Assembly (NCBI RefSeq): GCF_000185845.1
Contig: NZ_GL629647.1
Span: 262,141-277,747 of the forward strand
Direction of reading: 5' to 3'
Source: Segatella salivae DSM 15606
GTDB lineage: Bacteria; Bacteroidota; Bacteroidia; Bacteroidales; Bacteroidaceae
DNA length: 15,607 nucleotides
Shown: positions 15,393 through 15,607 of the stretch, one piece after another
Position numbering within the stretch: position 1 is the first letter of the stretch
Layout: each line of letters opens with the position of its first letter
Translations under genes and position numbers: made by a program
The notes under the pieces: generated by a model
The model's input: only the letters and a program-made list of their open reading frames with translations
Told to the model about the DNA's origin: nothing
The model's database searches: none

Positions 15393-15607
15393 AATGTAAT
15401 CCACATCATAATAGCTTTCAAAACAGCTTAAATAAAAGATGAACTTATATGCTTTGAAATGTCCTTACAAACTATTGTAGAAACGAATAAAAAACATCCA
15501 TTTCATCGTATGATACTATTCATTTTGTAATAAGCGTCATTTTACCTTGTGTTTTGTATTATTTCATAGCATGAAATATAACTGATTACGAGACAATTAG
15601 ACCTATA
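15393..15607. other. Gene-free AT-rich region with an inverted repeat
   Basis: No credible reading frame or RNA gene is visible in the last 215 bases. It holds a perfect 8-base inverted repeat with a 3-base spacer, TATTTCAT-AGC-ATGAAATA (15560-15578), and another ATTTCAT copy at 15500-15506. Near the window end, TACCTTGT (15543-15550) only weakly resembles a promoter. It is probably the upstream region of a gene beyond the window. Confidence 0.5.

Noticed and set aside
15524..15550. Plus-strand promoter (TTTG and TACCTTGT) for a gene beyond the window
   Set aside because: The -7 box is imperfect and the spacing of 15 bases is too short for the Bacteroidetes consensus.

Overview
The window looks like chromosomal core DNA from a member of the Bacteroidales, most likely Prevotella or a close relative. 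The evidence is AT-rich DNA, promoters of the Bacteroidetes TTTG / TAnnTTTG type, a type-B C-terminal-domain (CHU_C / gliding-motility-type) secreted protein, a PorT-like outer-membrane barrel and a compact menaquinone operon with short MenE and MenF. I see no mobile element, CRISPR array, tRNA or rRNA. The genus is an inference from these traits.

Left part (1-7167): aroB (+) has its own promoter and runs convergently into a six-gene menaquinone operon on the minus strand, with the last 24 bases of aroB and menE shared. The operon is transcribed menI-like thioesterase, menF, menD, menB, menC, menE. Its spacing is very tight: a 4-bp ATGA overlap, a 14-bp overlap, a 2-bp gap, a 1-bp TGATG overlap and a 7-bp gap. 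It covers chorismate to DHNA except the MenH step; menA and the methyltransferase must also lie elsewhere. AroB makes 3-dehydroquinate on the way to chorismate, so both convergent units serve the same branch.

Middle (7168-8122): an unrecognised two-TM membrane protein is flanked by hairpins. Upstream of it is a 262-bp gap holding a degenerate 22-bp tandem repeat and the terminator of the next operon.

Right part (8123-12404): a minus-strand operon encodes a periplasmic type-1 binding-fold protein, a PorT-like beta-barrel and a POT-family peptide transporter with an altered ExxER motif. It diverges, over a 101-bp gap with two promoter candidates, from a small PKD-like plus type-B CTD protein on the plus strand. 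This envelope cluster is the least explained part of the window and the best candidate for new biology (possibly type IX secretion linked).

Far right (12466-15607): uvrA, full length, with its first zinc module lacking one cysteine. A long-loop terminator follows, then about 215 bp of gene-free AT-rich DNA rich in the ATTTCAT/ATGAAAT word.
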